Assembly (NCBI RefSeq): GCF_019083995.1
Contig: NZ_JAHRCU010000015.1
Coordinates: 1 to 64,000 of the forward strand
DNA: 64,000 nt
From: Roseococcus sp. SDR
Lineage (GTDB): Bacteria; Pseudomonadota; Alphaproteobacteria; Acetobacterales; Acetobacteraceae
Reading direction: 5' to 3'
Shown here in pieces: positions 23,452 to 32,635 of the stretch (position 1 is its first letter; each line of letters starts with the position of its first letter). Made by a program: the position numbers and the translations under genes. The notes beneath the pieces are model-generated. The model was not told the origin of the DNA, made no database searches, and saw only the letters and a program-made list of their open reading frames with translations.

Positions 23452-24117
23452 ATGGAATTGCACCGCGCCAAGCTGTGCCAAGGGCGGGAGCGCATCTCTC
23501 GCGTCCCGGCAGCGGATCCCCCGCGACGGCTTGAGGAGCTGATGGCCGACATCAAGGCCGGCGAGACTCAGGCCTATGCGGAGCTGGTTCGTCGGGTAAC
23601 GCCGCTCCTGCGGCAGGTCGCGCGTAACCGGGGGGTCGCGGCTGCCGACCTGGACGATGTGGTGCAGGACACCCTTCTGGCCCTGTATTGCAGCCGCGAG
23701 AACTACGATCCCGCCCGTCCCTTTCTGCCCTGGCTGATCGGAATCACCCGCCATTGCGCGAAGGATCGCTGGCGGCGTGACATGCGGGAAGATCGCCGCA
23801 GACTGGCCTGGCGCACCCACAGCCTGGCCTGGCAGAGCGCCGGCGCGGACGGTGGCGTCACCGGCGGGCTCCTGGCCGATTCACTGGGGGTGTTCATCGC
23901 CCTGCTGCCCCCGGCCCAGCGCCAGGTGATCGAGCTCGTCGCCATCGGCGGCATGGACCTGCGCGCCGCGGCCGAGGCCACGGGCCGCACGGTCGGCGCC
24001 ATCAAGGTGAACCTGCACCGCGCGCGGGAGGCGCTGCACCAGCGCCTGGAGGCTTGCGGCGATGTCACGCGCCCGCCCCGTAACCGGCCCGCGTCCCACC
24101 TCGAAGCGGGGGAGTAG
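23452..24117 (+). CDS. ECF-type RNA polymerase sigma factor
   Basis: A 221-residue extracytoplasmic-function sigma factor. Region 2 runs from YAELVRRVTPLLRQVARNRG through DLDDVVQDTLLALY to FLPWLIGITRHCAKDRWRR. Region 4 is LPPAQRQVIELVAIGGMDLRAAAEATGRTVGAIKVNLHRAREAL. The ATG at 23452 has AGGAGA at good distance. No anti-sigma gene is adjacent, which is unusual; the next gene encodes a patatin. It may control the surrounding membrane redox or ketone-body genes. GGAATT at 23364-23369 could be a -35 element, but I see no convincing -10. Confidence 0.85.
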   Translation: MELHRAKLCQGRERISRVPAADPPRRLEELMADIKAGETQAYAELVRRVTPLLRQVARNRGVAAADLDDVVQDTLLALYCSRENYDPARPFLPWLIGITRHCAKDRWRRDMREDRRRLAWRTHSLAWQSAGADGGVTGGLLADSLGVFIALLPPAQRQVIELVAIGGMDLRAAAEATGRTVGAIKVNLHRAREALHQRLEACGDVTRPPRNRPASHLEAGE

Positions 24118-24120
24118 GAG

Positions 24121-25329
24121 ATGCCCATGCCCGAAAAGCCCATCCCCAAGCGCCCCGCCGCCTATGACAAGAAGGTGGCGCTCGTGCTGCAGGGCGGCGG
24201 CGCGCTCGGCAGCTACCAGGGCGGTGTCTATGAGACGCTCGCCGAAAGCGAATACCTGCCCGACTGGGTGGCCGGCATCTCCATCGGCGCCATCAACGCC
24301 GCCATCATCGCGGGCAATGCGCCGGAGCGGCGGGTGGAGCGCCTCAGGATGTTCTGGGAGTCCATCACCGCGCCGCCTTCGCTCTGGGCGGATTGGCTCG
24401 AAACCTCGCTCTCGACCTGGAGCGACCCTCGGCCGGCCGCGGCCCTGCGTGCCCTCATGCTGGGCCAGCCCGGCTTTTTCCGGCCACGCCCCGCCGCCTA
24501 CTGGCTGTTCGGCGAAAGCCGCGTCAGCTTCTACGAAACCGACGCGCTGCGCGGCACGCTCGAGGCGCTGGTGGATTTCGACCGCATCAACGCGCGCGAG
24601 ATGCGCTTCAGCATCGGCGCCGTGAACATCCGCACCGGCAACATGGTCTATTTCGACAATGCCGAGACAGCGATCGGCCCGCAGCACGTGATGGCGAGCG
24701 GCGCGTTGCCGCCCGGCTTCCCCGCCATCGAGATCGACGGCGAGATGTACTGGGATGGCGGCCTCGTCTCCAACACGCCGCTGCAATACGTCGTCTCGCA
24801 GGTCCCCCGCCGCTCCCGCCTCAGTTTCCAGGTGGATCTCTTCCCCGCGCGAGGCTCCTTGCCGCGCACCATCGAGGAGGTGCAGGAGCGCGAGAAGGAC
24901 ATCCGCTACAGCAGCCGCACCCGTGCCGCGAGCGACATGCTGGCCCGTGCGCATGACCTGCGGCACAACATCAACACGTTGTGGGACAAGCTGCCCGACG
25001 CGCTGCGGAACACGCCCGAGGGCCGCTACCTCTACGATTTCGGCTGCGTGACCACGATGGACATCGTGCAGCTCATCCATCGCGGCGATGTCGCGCAAGG
25101 CCAGGCGAAGGACTACGAATTCAGCCGCGCGACCATGGAACGCCGCTGGGCACAGGGCCTGGCCGATGCGCGGCAGACGCTGGAGGCTTCGCCCTGGCTC
25201 GCCCCCATGCCGGCGGAACTCGGTGCGCGCAGCTTCGACGTGGCGGGCGCCGCCCGGCACGAGGCAAGACCCGCGGAGGACCAGGTGCCGGCCGTCGTCG
25301 CGCCGATGAAGCGCCGGAAGCTCGCCTGA
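24121..25329 (+). CDS. Patatin-like lipase (DUF3734 type)
   Basis: A 402-residue serine hydrolase. The oxyanion loop [13 protein letters not shown], nucleophile Ser54 in GISIG, and Asp212 of the DGG catalytic dyad motif are all present. The C-terminal part resembles the DUF3734 extension. An in-frame ATG at 24127 has slightly better ribosome-site spacing. In several proteobacteria such patatins lie with 3-hydroxybutyrate dehydrogenase and acetoacetate decarboxylase, suggesting a role in lipid or PHB-granule turnover; direct PHB depolymerase activity is not shown by the sequence. Confidence 0.82.
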   Translation: MPMPEKPIPKRPAAYDKKVALVLQGGGALGSYQGGVYETLAESEYLPDWVAGISIGAINAAIIAGNAPERRVERLRMFWESITAPPSLWADWLETSLSTWSDPRPAAALRALMLGQPGFFRPRPAAYWLFGESRVSFYETDALRGTLEALVDFDRINAREMRFSIGAVNIRTGNMVYFDNAETAIGPQHVMASGALPPGFPAIEIDGEMYWDGGLVSNTPLQYVVSQVPRRSRLSFQVDLFPARGSLPRTIEEVQEREKDIRYSSRTRAASDMLARAHDLRHNINTLWDKLPDALRNTPEGRYLYDFGCVTTMDIVQLIHRGDVAQGQAKDYEFSRATMERRWAQGLADARQTLEASPWLAPMPAELGARSFDVAGAARHEARPAEDQVPAVVAPMKRRKLA

Positions 25330-26084
25330 TGGAGGAGGCCGCGATTCGCGAGGGCGCCTTCGCCATGCCGCGCACCAGCCCCTCCTATCCGGCAGGGCCC
25401 TATCGCTTCACGGGGCGGGAATACCTCACGATCGAGTACCGCACGGAGGCGGCGAAGCTGCGCGATCTGGTCCCCGAGCCGCTGACGCCCCTGGGCGAGA
25501 CGGCGCGCTTCCAGTTCGTGCGGATCGCGGATGGCACGGGTTTCGGTGTCTATCACGGCGCGGCGCAGGTCATCCCGGTGCGCCTGCCCGGCGGCGAGGC
25601 GGGCGGCTATGTGCACGCGATGTACCTCGACGCGCATGCCCCCATCGCGGGTGGGCGCGAGCTCTGGGGCTTTCCGCAGAAGTTGGCGCGGCCGGCTCTC
25701 GCCGTGGAGCGGGACACGCTGGTCGGACGTCTCGATTTCGGGCCGTTGCCGGTGGCGGTCGGCAGCATGGGCTTCAAGCACCGCGCGCTGCCCGGCGGCG
25801 CGGCGGCAGCGATGCTGGCCGAGCCGGGGGTGCTGCTGAAGATCATCCCGCATGTCGACGGCACGCCCCGCATCTGCGAGCTGGTGCGCTTCACGCTGAC
25901 CGACGTCACCGTGCGTGGTGCCTGGAGCAGCCCGGCCACGCTGCAGTTCATGCCGCACGCCCTGGCCCCCGTGGCGGAGCTGCCCGTGCTGGAGTTGCGC
26001 GGCGCCACACATGTCATCGCCGATGTGACGCTCGCCCTCGGCACCGTGCTGCACGACTACCTCGAAGCGGAGGACGGCGCATGA
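25329..26084 (+). CDS. Acetoacetate decarboxylase-like protein, copy 1
   Basis: A 251-residue ADC-family protein. [12 protein letters not shown] and the MGFKHR motif with candidate Schiff-base Lys150 are present, as are IIPHVDG and ICELVR. Family members turn acetoacetate into acetone and CO2, though some act on other 2-oxo acids. It begins by a TGATG overlap with the patatin stop and is followed by a close paralogue. Confidence 0.78.
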   Translation: MEEAAIREGAFAMPRTSPSYPAGPYRFTGREYLTIEYRTEAAKLRDLVPEPLTPLGETARFQFVRIADGTGFGVYHGAAQVIPVRLPGGEAGGYVHAMYLDAHAPIAGGRELWGFPQKLARPALAVERDTLVGRLDFGPLPVAVGSMGFKHRALPGGAAAAMLAEPGVLLKIIPHVDGTPRICELVRFTLTDVTVRGAWSSPATLQFMPHALAPVAELPVLELRGATHVIADVTLALGTVLHDYLEAEDGA

Positions 26085-26818
26085 CGCCCGACCAGGTTCG
26101 CGCCCGCGCCTTCGCCATGCCGCTCACCAACCCCTCCTATCCGCCGGGGCCTTATCGCTTTCTGCGGCGGGAATACCTCATCATCGCCTACCGGACCGAT
26201 CCTGCGGCGCTGGCGCGCATCCTGCCCAAGCCGCTCGTGGCCCCCGAACCCATCGTGAAATACGAGTTCATCCGCATGCCCGACAGCACCGGCTTCGGCG
26301 ACTACACCGAGAGCGGTCAGGTGATCCCGGTGCGGTTCGGGGATCAGCATGGCGGCTACGTGCACGCCATGTATCTGGATGACGATCCGCCCATCGCGGG
26401 GGGGCGCGAGCTCTGGGGTTTTCCGAAGAAGCTCGCCTCCCCCGTGCTGCGGGTGGAGCATGACACGCTGGTCGGCACGCTCGATGTCGGCGGCGTGCGG
26501 GTGGCGAGCGCCAGCATGGGCTACAAGCACCGTCCCCTGCCCGCGCCGGCGCTGCGCGCCGCGCTGGAGGAGCCGGGCTTCCTGCTCAAGATCATCCCGC
26601 ATGTGGATGGTCGGCCGCGCATCTGCGAACTGGTGCGCTACCACCTGGCCGACATCGTGCTGCATGGCGGCTGGACCGGCCCGGCAGCCCTGTCCCTGGT
26701 GCCGCATGCGCTGGCGCCGGTGGCGGAGCTGCCGGTGCTGGAGGTGCTCTCCGCCACGCATCTCCTCGCGGATCTCACGCTCGAACTGGGAGAGGTGGTG
26801 CATGACTATCTCGGCTGA
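26081..26818 (+). CDS. Acetoacetate decarboxylase-like protein, copy 2
   Basis: A 245-residue tandem paralogue of the previous gene, joined by ATGA. It keeps [18 protein letters not shown] with candidate Lys149, and [21 protein letters not shown] here matches the canonical ADC sequence better than GFPQK of copy 1, so the two copies may differ in activity or form a hetero-oligomer. Confidence 0.78.
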   Translation: MTPDQVRARAFAMPLTNPSYPPGPYRFLRREYLIIAYRTDPAALARILPKPLVAPEPIVKYEFIRMPDSTGFGDYTESGQVIPVRFGDQHGGYVHAMYLDDDPPIAGGRELWGFPKKLASPVLRVEHDTLVGTLDVGGVRVASASMGYKHRPLPAPALRAALEEPGFLLKIIPHVDGRPRICELVRYHLADIVLHGGWTGPAALSLVPHALAPVAELPVLEVLSATHLLADLTLELGEVVHDYLG

Positions 26819-27031
26819 ATGCTGAGCGCGGAAGCGGCCCGGCTGCTGCTGGGCCTGCTGGCGGGGTATGGCGCGGGCGGCCTCGCCGTCGCGCTGGCCT
26901 TCCTGGCGGGGCCGATCGAGCGCGCGACACCGGCCGCGCGCGGCGCCCATGCCTTCCGCCCGCTGCTGCTGCCGGGCCTCATCCTGCTCTGGCCGCTGGT
27001 CCTTTGGCGCTGGCCGCCACCCGAACGGTGA
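26819..27031 (+). CDS. Small two-span membrane protein
   Basis: A 70-residue protein whose ATG directly follows the previous stop. It has two hydrophobic segments (LLLGLLAGYGAGGLAVALAFLAG and PLLLPGLILLWPLVLWRW) around a basic loop with RATPAARGAHAF. I do not know a function. It lies six bases before a YeeE/YedE transporter gene and may be its partner or belong to the Rieske module upstream. Confidence 0.6.
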   Translation: MLSAEAARLLLGLLAGYGAGGLAVALAFLAGPIERATPAARGAHAFRPLLLPGLILLWPLVLWRWPPPER

Positions 27032-27037
27032 CCGGTC

Positions 27038-28126
27038 TTGCGTGACCGCGCGCCGGCCCTGCTGGGCCTCCTGGCGTTGTCCTGGCTGCTCATGCTGCTG
27101 ATGCGCGAGGGGGATGGGCAGCGGCTCGGCCTGCTGTTGACCGCCGTGGCGATGGGCGCCGTCTTCGTGCGCGTGGGCTTCGGCTTCGCGGGCGGCTACC
27201 GGCAATTCCTGCTCGCCGGTGATGGCCGGGCCATGGCGGCCTCGCTCGTCATTCCCGCCCTGCTGCTGCCGCTGATCCTGCCGCTCGCCGCGGCCGACCC
27301 CGGCTACACGCGCTTCGTCGCACCCATCAACCTCTCGCTCATCCTGGGTGCCGCGATGATGGGCTTCGGCATGCAGATGACCAATGGCTGCGCCTCCGGC
27401 GCCGTGGTCGCGGCGGGCGAGGGCTCGCGCCGCATGTGGGTGGCCCTGCCCTTCTTCAGCCTGGGCGGCGTGGCGGGCAGCCTCTTCGCACCAGCGCTGG
27501 AGGCACGGCTTCCCAGCCTCGGCCATCTCGACCTGCTGGAGAGCCTCGGCCCCTGGGGCGGCGTGCTGGCGATGGAAGCGATGTTGCTCGCGCTGGCCTG
27601 GCTGCTGCTGCGGCGCGCGCCCCGCCTGGTGGCAGCACCTTTCGGCCATGCCGCGCTGATCGCGGCCCTGGCCGGGCTGATCTTCCTGCTGGCGCGCGAG
27701 CCCTGGGGCATCACCTTCGGGCTGACCATCTGGGGGGCCAAGGCGCTGCGCTGGTTCGGCCTGGATGCCGGGGCAGCCGACTACTGGATGGCGGCGCATG
27801 CCGCTGCGGGGCTGGAGGGGCCCTGGCTCGGCCATGTGACGGCGCTGACCGATGTGGGGATGTTCCTCGGCGCGCTGCTGGCCGCAGCGGGTGCGGGGCG
27901 CATGCGCCACCGCGTCGCCATCGGCACGCAGGGCGTGATCGCCGCGGCGCTGGGTGGGTTGCTGATGGGGGTGGGCGGCCGCCTCTCCTATGGCTGCAAC
28001 ATCGGCGCGTTCATCAGCGGCACCGCCTCGGGCAGCCTGCACGGGCTGGTCTGGCTTGCCGCCGCCTTGCCCGGTGCATGGCTCGGCCTGCGCCTGCGCG
28101 GCTGGTCGGGCCTGCCGCGCGCTTGA
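27038..28126 (+). CDS. Full-length YeeE/YedE transporter (TsuA-like)
   Basis: A 362-residue membrane protein with about ten spans and two DUF395 halves. Each half carries one conserved Cys segment: TNGCASGAVVAAGEGS in the first and SYGCNIGAFISGTASGS in the second. These match the Cys-lined pathway of thiosulfate transporter TsuA. The start is TTG at 27038; the next in-frame ATG would cut into the first helix. It is a second YeeE/YedE system in the window, distinct from the split pair at 10359-11196. Confidence 0.78.
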   Translation: MRDRAPALLGLLALSWLLMLLMREGDGQRLGLLLTAVAMGAVFVRVGFGFAGGYRQFLLAGDGRAMAASLVIPALLLPLILPLAAADPGYTRFVAPINLSLILGAAMMGFGMQMTNGCASGAVVAAGEGSRRMWVALPFFSLGGVAGSLFAPALEARLPSLGHLDLLESLGPWGGVLAMEAMLLALAWLLLRRAPRLVAAPFGHAALIAALAGLIFLLAREPWGITFGLTIWGAKALRWFGLDAGAADYWMAAHAAAGLEGPWLGHVTALTDVGMFLGALLAAAGAGRMRHRVAIGTQGVIAAALGGLLMGVGGRLSYGCNIGAFISGTASGSLHGLVWLAAALPGAWLGLRLRGWSGLPRA

Positions 28127-28142
28127 GGTGTCGTCACCTCAA
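28123..28142. terminator. Hairpin spanning two convergent stop codons
   Basis: TTGAGGTG and CACCTCAA make a perfect 8-bp stem with a TCGT loop. The stop codon of the YeeE/YedE gene lies in the left arm and that of the convergent amidohydrolase gene in the right arm. It is the only stem available to terminate both transcripts, but it is weaker than other terminators here. Confidence 0.4.
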
Positions 28143-29335
28143 TGCGCGGCGGCGGAGAAATCCATCGGCAACCGGCAGGCCGCCACGCGCACATCGCGGA
28201 TGGTCGCGGGCGTGTTCCGGCTGCGCCCGACGAAGCGCGGCACGCCTGCGGAAAACACCGCGCCGACGGCGGGAATATCGCCATTGCGCAGCGCCGAGAG
28301 GGCATCGCCGCAAGCCCCGCCGGCGCAGGCATCGAGCAGGATCACATCCGCATCCCGCCCCTCCGCCAGGATGCCGGAGTTGAGCCGATAGACCCGCGCG
28401 TTGTTGCCGGTGGCGGCGGCGATCGCGATCTCCGGCGCCATGCCGCCCAGGCTGGCCAGGTGACTCATCGTGTAGAGCATGCCGAGCGGCATGATGCCGC
28501 TGCCGGTCGGCGTATCGGTGGCGATGAGCAGGCGCTCCAGCTGCCCCGCCTCCTCCAGCAGCTTCGCGGTCAGCAGCGCCGTGCGGAGATTGCCCGCGGT
28601 GCAGATCTGCAGCGCGATGTCGCTCTCCTTCACCAACCGCACGAAGCCGGGCTCGGGCATGGCGACGGGGCCGCCATTCACATGGAAGCTGACATGCGGG
28701 TGGCTCGCCAGCACATGCTCGGCCCAGATGCCCGAGGAGCCGGGGATGGAGGAGCCGCCGGTGTGCATGGTGGTGATCATGCCCGCCGCGCGCGCCGCCT
28801 GCATCAGGGGCGCATAGTCATGCGGCGTCGGAAAGGCGCCGAAACCGGCCTTGGCGAGCCAGATCCCGGCCGCGGCCAGCTCCCGCAGATCCTCCGGCGT
28901 CAGCCCCGGCTCCAGGATGACCGAGCCCGCATGCACGCGCATGCCGCCCGGCCGATAGTCGCGAAAGCAGGCGGCCGCGGCCAGCGCCAGCGCCTTCACC
29001 CCCGCCGGGTCCTTGGGCCGCCCCGGCACATGCACCTCGGAGGCGGTGATGGCGGTGGTGACGCCGCCATGCAGGTAGCTCTCCAGAAAGCCCACCGTGC
29101 GCTGGCGCGGCGTATAGTCGCCGAAGGTGATGTGGACATGGCTGTCGATCAGCCCCGGTGCGGCGAGCGTGCCCCCCGCATCCACCACCACGTCGCAGCT
29201 TTCCAGTGTCGCCGCATCCAGCGTGCCGATGCGGCTGATTCGCCCCGCCTCCATCAGGATGGCCTCGGCCTCGCGCAGCGGCGCGGCGAGATCACCCGTG
29301 GCAAGGCCGCCCAGGTTCACGATGGCGCAGCGCAT
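28139..29335 (-). CDS. Enamidase-like amidohydrolase
   Basis: A 398-residue metal-dependent hydrolase of the amidohydrolase superfamily. DSHVHITFGD gives the first two His ligands; MHTGG, HPHVSFHVNGG and IATDTPTGSG supply later ligands and the catalytic Asp. The closest characterised type I can name is enamidase, which opens 6-oxo-tetrahydronicotinate in nicotinate fermentation. It is last in an eight-gene coupled operon with an HpaB-type monooxygenase and Liv transporter, so ring opening of an imported cyclic amide or enamide is a reasonable inference. Confidence 0.7.
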   Translation of the reverse strand: MRCAIVNLGGLATGDLAAPLREAEAILMEAGRISRIGTLDAATLESCDVVVDAGGTLAAPGLIDSHVHITFGDYTPRQRTVGFLESYLHGGVTTAITASEVHVPGRPKDPAGVKALALAAAACFRDYRPGGMRVHAGSVILEPGLTPEDLRELAAAGIWLAKAGFGAFPTPHDYAPLMQAARAAGMITTMHTGGSSIPGSSGIWAEHVLASHPHVSFHVNGGPVAMPEPGFVRLVKESDIALQICTAGNLRTALLTAKLLEEAGQLERLLIATDTPTGSGIMPLGMLYTMSHLASLGGMAPEIAIAAATGNNARVYRLNSGILAEGRDADVILLDACAGGACGDALSALRNGDIPAVGAVFSAGVPRFVGRSRNTPATIRDVRVAACRLPMDFSAAAH

Positions 29336-29919
29336 CAGCGCAGCCCGTCGCGCTTCGAAATCTCAGCGGCCTTCAGCCCGCCCACGCGCGCATCGATGCG
29401 CCCGCGATTGGCGATGACGATGATGAGCGCCACTTCATCCGCCTGCGGCGCATCGGGCAGCATCAGCGTCATGCCGTCATAATGCGAACGGACATAGAGC
29501 GCGTCCTTATGCGCCAGCGGCACGTCGATCATGGTCCCCGGCGCGCCGCGCTTGGTGAAGGAGGGCAGCCAGGCGAGGCCGCCACCCACCGCCGCACGCA
29601 AGGGCTCGGCGAAGATCGTCGTGAGCATGGCGTTCGCATGCTCCTGCTCGCCCGCCAGGCCCACCACAGCCCCCTTGCCGTAGCTCTCGATGGCGTGCGC
29701 CCCCATGGCGGCGACCGCCATGGCGGAAAGCTCGCGCCCCACCGCCTCGCTCGCCGCGATGCTCGCCGAGAGATCCTCGACGAAGCCCTGCCCGGCATAG
29801 GGGTTCGCCACCACGCCCGTCACCGCCACGCGGCGCAGCGGCGGGCCCGTGTCGCGGCTGCCCGGCGGCACCTCGATCTGATCCACCATCACGAAGGACC
29901 GCCGGAGTTCGAGCCGCAT
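29335..29919 (-). CDS. DUF1185 'amino acid synthesis' family protein
   Basis: A 194-residue protein of PF06684. VVANPYAG, AIESYGKGAVVGLAGEQEHANAML and MIDVPLAHKDALYVRSHYDG are family hallmarks. The biochemical role is not established; members are found in catabolic operons for unusual amides and heterocycles. The start at 29919 avoids overlap with the preceding binding-protein gene; an ATG at 29937 would overlap it by eight bases. The stop is joined to the enamidase start by TGATG. Confidence 0.7.
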   Translation of the reverse strand: MRLELRRSFVMVDQIEVPPGSRDTGPPLRRVAVTGVVANPYAGQGFVEDLSASIAASEAVGRELSAMAVAAMGAHAIESYGKGAVVGLAGEQEHANAMLTTIFAEPLRAAVGGGLAWLPSFTKRGAPGTMIDVPLAHKDALYVRSHYDGMTLMLPDAPQADEVALIIVIANRGRIDARVGGLKAAEISKRDGLR

Positions 29920-29929
29920 CGCCGCGGCC

Positions 29930-31117
29930 TCAGGCATTGGCCGGCGGCGGGCGGCTGCCGACAAGCACGAAGCTGCCGTCACGCACCTCCAGCACATAGG
30001 TGGTCTTCAGCGCGTCGCCCTGCTCGGTGAAGCGGGCCAGCGTGCCCTCGATGGTCTCCACATTGCGCATGGCGCGCAGCGCATCGCGGATCGCGGCGCG
30101 CTCGGCGGCGAGCCGCGCGCGCTCGCCCGTCACGCGCACCTGGCGCATCGCGGCGGCGTAGAAATGCACGATGCTGTGCGCCGCCGCGTCATACATGCCG
30201 GGGCGCAGGTCGCCCGTCTCGCCGGCCGCCTGGGCGCGGCGGACGAACTCGTCGCGGAAGGCGATCGCGCGCGGGCTGTCGAAATTGTAGAAATGCGTGG
30301 AGGAGACCAGCGTGCCATTGCCATCCGCGCCCATGCGCGAGGGCAGGTTCACATCCACGATGGTGGTGCCGCCCACGATGCGCCCGCGCATGCCCTGGCG
30401 CCGCATCTCGCGCACCAGCACGATGGCGGGCTCGGGCGGGCCGCCCATGCAGACCAGGTCCGGCGCGGCGCCGCGCATCTGCGCGACCTGCGCCGACATG
30501 TCGAAGGCGGCCACCGGGAAGGAGACGGAGCCGGTGACCGGAATCCCCGCCGCCTGCAACAGGCGCGGAAACACATCCGTGCCCATGGAGCGGCCGATCA
30601 CCTCATCGGTCGTATAGGCGATGGCGGCGTTGCGCGTCTCGATGCCGCGCTCGCGCACCACGGAGAGCAGGCGCTCGAAGAGATAGGCCTCGTCAGAGGT
30701 GTTGCGGAAGGCGAAGCGGAAGGGCGCGGCGAGGCCCGGCGCGCTGCTGGCGATGGCCATCTGCGCGATGCCCAGCCGGTCGCCGACCGGGAAGGCCACG
30801 CGGCATTCGCTGCTGCTGAAGGGCCCGATCACCGCCAGCGCGCCGTCATCCTCCGCGAATTGCCGCGTCGCGATCGCCGCCTGTTCGGGACGCGACGCGG
30901 TATCGAAGGTGCGGATGGCGATGGGCCGGCCATGAATGCCACCCGCCGCATTCACCTCCTCGACGGCGAGGTTCACCGCGATCTCGTTGCGCCGGGTGAG
31001 CGAGACCCAGTTGCCCGACTTGGCCGTGGTGAAGCCCAGCGGCAGCGGGCCCGATTGCGCGGTGGCGATGGCCGGCATGGCAAGCCCGGCCAGCAGCAGA
31101 GGGCGACGGCGGATCAT
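29930..31117 (-). CDS. Liv-type ABC transporter substrate-binding protein
   Basis: A 395-residue periplasmic binding protein (Peripla_BP_6) with a short signal peptide (MIRRRPLLLAGLAMPAIATAQ). GPFSSSECRVAFPVGDRLGI, IAYTTDEVIGR and LVCMGGPPEPAIVLVREMR are typical of the branched-chain amino acid receptor group, which also binds amides and aromatic acids. Coupled by ATGA to livF, it should determine what the operon imports. Confidence 0.87.
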   Translation of the reverse strand: MIRRRPLLLAGLAMPAIATAQSGPLPLGFTTAKSGNWVSLTRRNEIAVNLAVEEVNAAGGIHGRPIAIRTFDTASRPEQAAIATRQFAEDDGALAVIGPFSSSECRVAFPVGDRLGIAQMAIASSAPGLAAPFRFAFRNTSDEAYLFERLLSVVRERGIETRNAAIAYTTDEVIGRSMGTDVFPRLLQAAGIPVTGSVSFPVAAFDMSAQVAQMRGAAPDLVCMGGPPEPAIVLVREMRRQGMRGRIVGGTTIVDVNLPSRMGADGNGTLVSSTHFYNFDSPRAIAFRDEFVRRAQAAGETGDLRPGMYDAAAHSIVHFYAAAMRQVRVTGERARLAAERAAIRDALRAMRNVETIEGTLARFTEQGDALKTTYVLEVRDGSFVLVGSRPPPANA

Positions 31118-31866
31118 GGGGGAACTCCTTCCGGTGGGGTGTGGTGGGGCGTATCCTCGGGCGCGCTGCCGCCCAGATAGGCGCGGCGCACGCGGTCATC
31201 CTGCAGCAGCGCGGGCGATGCACCGTCGAAGGCGGTGCGGCCCAGCTCCAGCACCAGCGCGTGCCGGCTCGCCTCCAGCGCCAGCATCGCATTCTGCTCG
31301 ACCAGCAGGATGGCAATGCCCTCGGCATTCAGGCTCGCGATCAGCGCGAAGACCTCGGCCGTCAGACGCGGCGAGAGGCCGAGCGAGGGCTCGTCCAGCA
31401 TGATCAGCTTCGGCCGCGCCATCATCGCGCGGCCGATGGCCAGCATCTGCTGCTCGCCACCCGAAAGCACGACGGCCTTCATGTGCCGCCGCTGCGCGAG
31501 GTTCGGGAAGCGGCCATAGATGGCGTCCAGCTCCGCGGGACCCGGCGTGTCGCGCCGCGGATAGGCGCCCATGAGGAGGTTCTCCTCCACCGTCAGGCTC
31601 GTCAGCACACGCCGCCCCTCAGGCACCATGACGAGGCCGCGCCGCACGCGCTCGGCGGGCTTGAGGCGCGTGATGTCCTCGCCCCGAAAGCGGATGCGTC
31701 CCGCCTGGGCCGGCAGCAGGCCAAGCAGCGTTCGCAGCAGTGTCGTCTTGCCCGCGCCATTGGCGCCGAGCACGGCCATCACATCGCCCTCGGCCACCGT
31801 GAGCGACACCTCGGCGAGCGCCTTCACCGGCCCATAGGCCGCGGAGATTCCGGCCGCCTCAAGCAT
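31114..31866 (-). CDS. livF: Liv-type ABC transporter ATPase LivF
   Basis: A 250-residue ATPase. Walker A GANGAGKTT, signature VLSGGEQQMLAIGRAL, Walker B LIMLDEPSLGLSP and VEQNAMLAL identify LivF. The start at 31866 (MLEAAGISAAYG) overlaps the livG end by eight bases. Confidence 0.88.
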   Translation of the reverse strand: MLEAAGISAAYGPVKALAEVSLTVAEGDVMAVLGANGAGKTTLLRTLLGLLPAQAGRIRFRGEDITRLKPAERVRRGLVMVPEGRRVLTSLTVEENLLMGAYPRRDTPGPAELDAIYGRFPNLAQRRHMKAVVLSGGEQQMLAIGRAMMARPKLIMLDEPSLGLSPRLTAEVFALIASLNAEGIAILLVEQNAMLALEASRHALVLELGRTAFDGASPALLQDDRVRRAYLGGSAPEDTPHHTPPEGVPP

Positions 31867-32635
31867 GCGCGTAGCGCTCCGGCGCATGGCCCAGATAGGC
31901 CTCGATCACGGCGGGCTCTCGCGCGATCTCGGCCGGCGTGCCTTCCGCGATCTTCTCGCCGAAATTCAGGACGGCAGCGCGCCCGCACAGCCCGCCCACG
32001 AAATGCATGTCATGCTCGACCACCAGAAGCGTGACGCCGCCTTCGGCCACGCGATGCAGCTCAGCCAGAAGGGCGCCGCGCTCCTGCGTGTTCAACCCGG
32101 CGCAGGGCTCGTCCAGCAACAGGAGGCGCGGCCGCGCCATCAGCGCGCGCACCACCTCCACGCGCTTGCGCAACCCGTAGGCGAGACCGGCCGCCAGGCT
32201 GCCGGCATGGTCCGCGAGCCCCGCTTCGGCCAGGCGCGCCCGCGCCTCCTCGCGCAGCCGCCGACCCCGTCCCAGCCCGAGCGGCAACAGCATGGCGAGC
32301 GGCCCGCCGGCATGCACATGCGCGCCCAGCAGCACATTCTCCAGCACCGTGAGATGCCCGATCAGCCGGATGTTCTGGAAGGAGCGCGCCAGGCCATGGC
32401 GGATGCGGCGGCGGGGCGCGATGGGCACGAGGTCCACGCCGCCCAGCCGGATCTCTCCGGCATCCGGCGCGTAATAGCCGTTGATCAGGTTGAAGACGGT
32501 GGTCTTGCCCGCGCCATTGGGGCCGATCAGCGCCACGCGCTCGCCCTGCCCCACCTGCAGGTCAAGGCCCCGCACGACATCCAGGCCGCCGAAGCTCTTG
32601 CGCAGGCCGCGAATGTCGAGCAGCGGCGCGCTCAT
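31859..32635 (-). CDS. livG: Liv-type ABC transporter ATPase LivG
   Basis: A 258-residue ATPase. Walker A is GPNGAGKTTVFN, the signature region is GLAYGLRKRVEVVRAL (the divergent LivG form lacking LSGGQ), and Walker B is LLLLDEPCAGLN. VEHDMHFV gives the switch His. It is coupled by ATGA to livM. Confidence 0.88.
   Translation of the reverse strand: MSAPLLDIRGLRKSFGGLDVVRGLDLQVGQGERVALIGPNGAGKTTVFNLINGYYAPDAGEIRLGGVDLVPIAPRRRIRHGLARSFQNIRLIGHLTVLENVLLGAHVHAGGPLAMLLPLGLGRGRRLREEARARLAEAGLADHAGSLAAGLAYGLRKRVEVVRALMARPRLLLLDEPCAGLNTQERGALLAELHRVAEGGVTLLVVEHDMHFVGGLCGRAAVLNFGEKIAEGTPAEIAREPAVIEAYLGHAPERYAHA

Noticed and set aside
26057-28042. A 661-codon minus-strand frame rich in Gln, His and Arg
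   Set aside because: It is antisense to the second acetoacetate decarboxylase and YeeE/YedE genes, and its composition is typical of reverse-complement shadow frames.
31859-32635. LivG as a broken ATPase because LSGGQ is missing
   Set aside because: LivG proteins normally have a divergent signature (LAYGxxRxxE), so GLAYGLRKRVE is regular.
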